A DNA stretch of 32,943 bases from Mesonia oceanica (lineage in GTDB: Bacteria; Bacteroidota; Bacteroidia; Flavobacteriales; Flavobacteriaceae): the NCBI RefSeq assembly GCF_902499555.1, contig NZ_CABVMM010000021.1, positions 1 to 32,943 of the forward strand, read 5' to 3'. Shown piece by piece: positions 29,948 to 32,943 of this stretch. Both the position numbers and the translations under genes were made by a program. The notes beneath the pieces were generated by a model that saw nothing but the letters and a program-made list of their open reading frames with translations, did no database searches and was not told the origin of the DNA. How positions within the stretch are numbered: the first letter of the stretch is position 1; each line of letters opens with the position of its first letter.

Positions 29948-32342
29948 GATTAACCTTTCTACCTACCAACCCCTTGCAGATATTCAGGGCAATATCTTAT
30001 TTGCCAACAATGGTAATGTGGTTTTATGCTATAAAGGAAACCTACCTGAAATCTATTCATTGTCTGAAAAGGATTTTGAAGATATGCACGGTGCCTGGTT
30101 TCAAGCATTGAAATCTTTACCTGTCGGAACAGTAGTTCACAAGCAGGATGTCTATCTTAAAAAGCGCTATACAGCTGAACAGCTTCCCAATAGAACATTT
30201 TTAGAAAAGGCCACAAGCGATCATTTTAAAGGCCGCGAGTATATTGACCATAAATGCTATCTCTTCTTTACTCTAACCAAAAACAAAGCACTGAACAATC
30301 CTAAATATGTCAATCCTTTTCGCAAGGTTTCAAAGGGTATCATACAAGAATTGGATGATAATGTACAGCGTTTTATAAACGCCGTAAGTGATTCAGTGTC
30401 CTTTATTAATAATAGTCGGAAAATGAAATTTCTTCCACTTGATGCGGATTCAATTCAAACTATAACCAAGGGATATTTCAATGGCTTCAATGAAGGTTTT
30501 GACACCGATATCATACTGGACAAGAAAAACGTCAATATAGGCGAAAACTATTTTGATGCCCTTGCCATCAACAGCGAACTGTGCTTTGGCGAAAGTGTAC
30601 AGAGTAGCAAAACCAATGATAAATTCACTTCTGACGATTTTGTATTTCATCAAGGGTTTATTGATGGTTTAGGGCTTACGCTAAACGAGAACCATATTGT
30701 CAACCAAATCTTGTATCTGGATGACAAACACAAGTGGCGCAAGTTGCTTGATAAGAAAGTCGAGGAACTGAATAAGAGCTCTAATTTCGGTTCGCAAAAC
30801 AAAGTGGTTCTTGGAAAAATCCAGCACATTCTGGATCAGATAAATGCCGATGACAATGCCCGGATTATACGCGGACACTTAAACATCATTTTCTGGGACC
30901 GGGAGGCCCGGAGCCTTGATAGAATTGCTTCCAAAATAAAAACTGAGTTTAAGGAACTGGACATTATTCCTTATTACCCCAGGGGTGAGGAGCGGAAGAA
31001 CTATATTCTGAACAGCTACTGCTGTTTTTCTTCTAATTTCTCCAATAACGATTTGTATGTAACGGATTTAAAACACGCGCTTTGCCTGTTCATTAACAAC
31101 AGTAATTACAAATCAGATTCCACCGGAATCATCTTCAATGACCGGGAACATAACATTCCTGTTCTTAAAGATGTCTGGGACGAGCAAAAAAAGCGCATCA
31201 AGGCACGAAACTTTGCCATTTTCGCTCCGACTGGCGAAGGGAAATCCTTTTTGGCCAATAACATTCTGCGCCAATATTTTGAGAGTGGTGTGCGCTTGGT
31301 CATTATCGATTTGGGTGGTTCCTATACCAAATTTGCCAAACTTTATCCTGATGAGTACACGGTACTCCGCTACGAAAGCGGAAAAAATTTGGGCATCAAT
31401 CCATTTTACATCAGCGATACAAATGACTTGACACCAGAACGCCTTGAAGATTTGTCGGTATTTCTCTTTGAACTGTTTGCCTCTGATTTAAAGGTAACCA
31501 AGGCACAATCGGTTTCCGTAAAAAAGATATTACGCCATTATTACCATAGTGTTTCTGAAAATCATTCGTTGGATGGTTTTTACAACTTTATTGATAGCAA
31601 TCAGAAAGACCTTCTTGACACCCTTAAAATCCATCCTGACTACTTCAATATTACCAGCTTTTTACACGTAATGTCGGAGTATGTTGGCGATGGTCTATAT
31701 AGTTTCCTTTTTGAAGTCAGTGAAGACCAAACTTATAAAATCGAGGATAAACGTCTTATTGTATTTGAATTGGACGAAGTAAAGGATAATAAAGAAATCC
31801 TTTCAGTTATGCTCAAACTCATCAAGTCTGCCATACAGCGGACCATTTGGAAAAACCGCGCAGAAAAGGGCATCATCCTTTTTGACGAGTTTGCCAAGCA
31901 ACTGAAGTTTGAAAATGTATTGGAAAGTGTGGAGTTTTATTATCAGGCCATCCGGAAACAAAATGGTGCGATTGGCATCATTCTTCAATCCATTAATCAA
32001 CTTCCGAACAATTCCACTTCAGCGAGCATACTCGAAAATACACAGGTTATTTATAGCCTGAACAATGAAAAAGGCTATGACGAGCTAGTCAAACGGATCA
32101 ACCTCTCTATCCACGATTTGAACCAATTAAAATCTATTAAGAATAACCTTTCTGGCTCAAGGAAGTATACTGAAATGTTTATCAAAATTGGAAAGGAAAG
32201 CAACATTTTTCGGCTGGAAGTTCCAAAAGAAGTATATGCCGCTTACTTGACCGACGGTAAGGAAAATGAAACCATAATGGCCATTTATAAAAAGACCCAA
32301 GATATGGAAACGGCTATAAAAGAATTCACTTCTAAAACATAA
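29940..32342 (+). CDS. traG: TraG family conjugative transposon ATPase (VirB4-like)
   Basis: An 800-residue ATPase counted from ATG 29940 (a TTG at 29934 is less likely). The N-terminal ~400 residues are the VirB4-type domain that contacts the membrane channel. Walker A is APTGEGKS (429-436), and Walker B IILFDEF (645-651) is followed by QNGAIGIILQSINQL as the sensor region. The final part (YTEMFIKIGKESNIFRLEV) is typical of Bacteroidota TraG. It energises pilus assembly and DNA transfer at the inner membrane. Length is near the usual 800-830 residues, so it is complete. Confidence 0.94.
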   Translation: MNKINLSTYQPLADIQGNILFANNGNVVLCYKGNLPEIYSLSEKDFEDMHGAWFQALKSLPVGTVVHKQDVYLKKRYTAEQLPNRTFLEKATSDHFKGREYIDHKCYLFFTLTKNKALNNPKYVNPFRKVSKGIIQELDDNVQRFINAVSDSVSFINNSRKMKFLPLDADSIQTITKGYFNGFNEGFDTDIILDKKNVNIGENYFDALAINSELCFGESVQSSKTNDKFTSDDFVFHQGFIDGLGLTLNENHIVNQILYLDDKHKWRKLLDKKVEELNKSSNFGSQNKVVLGKIQHILDQINADDNARIIRGHLNIIFWDREARSLDRIASKIKTEFKELDIIPYYPRGEERKNYILNSYCCFSSNFSNNDLYVTDLKHALCLFINNSNYKSDSTGIIFNDREHNIPVLKDVWDEQKKRIKARNFAIFAPTGEGKSFLANNILRQYFESGVRLVIIDLGGSYTKFAKLYPDEYTVLRYESGKNLGINPFYISDTNDLTPERLEDLSVFLFELFASDLKVTKAQSVSVKKILRHYYHSVSENHSLDGFYNFIDSNQKDLLDTLKIHPDYFNITSFLHVMSEYVGDGLYSFLFEVSEDQTYKIEDKRLIVFELDEVKDNKEILSVMLKLIKSAIQRTIWKNRAEKGIILFDEFAKQLKFENVLESVEFYYQAIRKQNGAIGIILQSINQLPNNSTSASILENTQVIYSLNNEKGYDELVKRINLSIHDLNQLKSIKNNLSGSRKYTEMFIKIGKESNIFRLEVPKEVYAAYLTDGKENETIMAIYKKTQDMETAIKEFTSKT

Positions 32343-32346
32343 TATT

Positions 32347-32922
32347 ATGAAGACAACTTTAGTAGCACTCGCAATAGCATTGACTTTTATATTGCCCGGC
32401 CGTGCTACGGCTCAGGGAATGCCCGTATATGATAATACCAACTTTGTAAGCTTGGTAAAATCATTGGTAGAATCCGCAAAACAGACTTCGAACCTTGTTA
32501 AGACGGTAAAATTCCTAAAAACCCAAAAGGAAAACCTTGAAAAGGTCAATAATGTTGTGAAGCAATTAAAAGCCGTGCAAGAAATAGGACAAAACAATCA
32601 ACGGCTGATCAATGTGATGCAAAATGACCTTCAAGACATTTTAAACTCTCCCTATATCAAACCCGATGAGATTAGCCGGGTTACTGAATCTTTCAATAGC
32701 ATCATTGATAACTCTTTGGAAACAATGGATTTTATCGACCAAGTATTGTCCAGTGATTACCTAAAAATGAGTGACGCCGACCGCGCTGAAATCCTAAAGC
32801 AAAAAGAAATGGAATCGAAGGAAATGGTCTCCAATATCAAGGTAAAAACCAAACGTTACCGGGAGATTATTTCCTTTCGAAAAATGCAGGATAAAATCAA
32901 TAACAGGGAAACAGGATATTGA
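32347..32922 (+). CDS. traI: TraI-like conjugal transfer protein (DUF4141/VirB5-like position)
   Basis: A 191-residue exported protein with signal peptide (hydrophobic residues 5-17, cleavage near ATAQ), then a mostly helical body with coiled-coil character (LVKTVKFLKTQKENLEKVN, NVVKQLKAVQEIGQNN). It starts 4 bp after traG. Position and profile fit TraI of CTnDOT-type operons, comparable to VirB5-type periplasmic components. Assignment rests more on order than on motifs. Confidence 0.65.
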   Translation: MKTTLVALAIALTFILPGRATAQGMPVYDNTNFVSLVKSLVESAKQTSNLVKTVKFLKTQKENLEKVNNVVKQLKAVQEIGQNNQRLINVMQNDLQDILNSPYIKPDEISRVTESFNSIIDNSLETMDFIDQVLSSDYLKMSDADRAEILKQKEMESKEMVSNIKVKTKRYREIISFRKMQDKINNRETGY

Positions 32923-32924
32923 TG

Positions 32925-32943
32925 ATGAATGCGGTAATTATTT
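32925..32943 (+). CDS. Start of the next tra gene (probably traJ), cut by the window end
   Basis: ATG codons at 32922 and 32925 overlap or directly follow the traI stop, and the frame M-N-A-V-I-I stays open to the window edge. Gene order in related elements predicts traJ, but six codons cannot prove it. Confidence 0.35.

Larger units (their letters stand above)
21108..32943. mobile_element. Part of a CTnDOT-like integrative conjugative element
   Basis: From rteC to the window end the genes belong to the repertoire of Bacteroidota conjugative transposons: RteC-type regulator, excisionase-like HTH, DnaC-like ATPase, amidase and the traE-traF-traG-traI series. A cargo block at about 24.6-28.4 kb sits between the regulatory and transfer modules. 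The right end is beyond the window, and no integrase, relaxase or att site is visible, so the left limit (placed at rteC) is only a minimum. The redox cluster could be chromosomal or additional cargo. Confidence 0.75.

Overview
The window looks like chromosome of a marine- or soil-type flavobacterium (Bacteroidota, probably Flavobacteriaceae). The DNA is AT-rich, genes have no clear Shine-Dalgarno sequences, promoters fit the Bacteroidota pattern (TTG about 20 bp before TAnnTTTG), and the right part carries CTnDOT-type transfer genes (rteC, traE, traF, traG, traI). The window divides into an accessory redox/detoxification cluster (about 1-20.9 kb) and part of an integrative conjugative element (about 21.1 kb to the window end).

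Redox cluster. From left to right there is a quinone oxidoreductase-pirin pair, an SRPBCC protein, an NmrA-type reductase, an Old Yellow Enzyme with a secreted HSL-type esterase, an SDR, a SnoaL-like protein, a second SDR and an AraC regulator. Next come a second kind of AraC regulator, an SDR, a tautomerase and an exported metallo-beta-lactamase-fold lactonase-like protein. Then follow NmrA + AraC, a second HSL-type hydrolase, SDR + Atu4866-like protein + AraC, an EamA exporter, and a divergent HxlR regulator/NAD(P)H-quinone oxidoreductase pair. Enzyme and regulator types recur, so the cluster seems to have grown by duplicating modules of 'reductase plus AraC'. The first four transcription units each begin with the same 19-bp box (AGTGATTTGATACAAGTTT), exactly 17 bp before a CAnnTTTG -7 element. 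Two later promoters have 21-bp-spaced direct repeats, exactly 20 bp before the same kind of -7 element. This suggests several related AraC-type regulons activated by electrophiles, quinones or similar compounds.

Scars. A copy of the promoter at 16.44-16.51 kb lies at 9.11-9.18 kb, and a 174-bp gene fragment of the EamA exporter lies at 12.89-13.06 kb. They are in the same order and orientation as in the intact module, so they probably bracket a lost duplicate. Fragments of a serine hydrolase and of a probable IS256-type transposase lie between them.

Conjugative element. rteC is followed by about 450 bp of hairpin-rich DNA, a HTH/excisionase-like protein, a HTH protein with an internal 33-bp x 4 tandem repeat, a DnaC/IstB-like ATPase and a phage-type adenine methyltransferase. 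A decayed second copy of the ATPase 3' end follows. A cargo block then carries HigB toxin, HigA antitoxin fused to an ImmA/IrrE-type zinc protease, and a 'beta family' protein, with a convergent sce7726-like PD-(D/E)XK nuclease gene; I read it as a stabilisation/defence candidate. After it come a muramoyl-alanine amidase (minus strand) and the start of the tra operon (traE, traF, traG, traI, and probably the first codons of traJ). The intergenic region between amidase and traE holds two abutting perfect inverted repeats. No integrase, att site or relaxase is inside the window, so the element's ends cannot be fixed. No rRNA, tRNA or CRISPR was seen.
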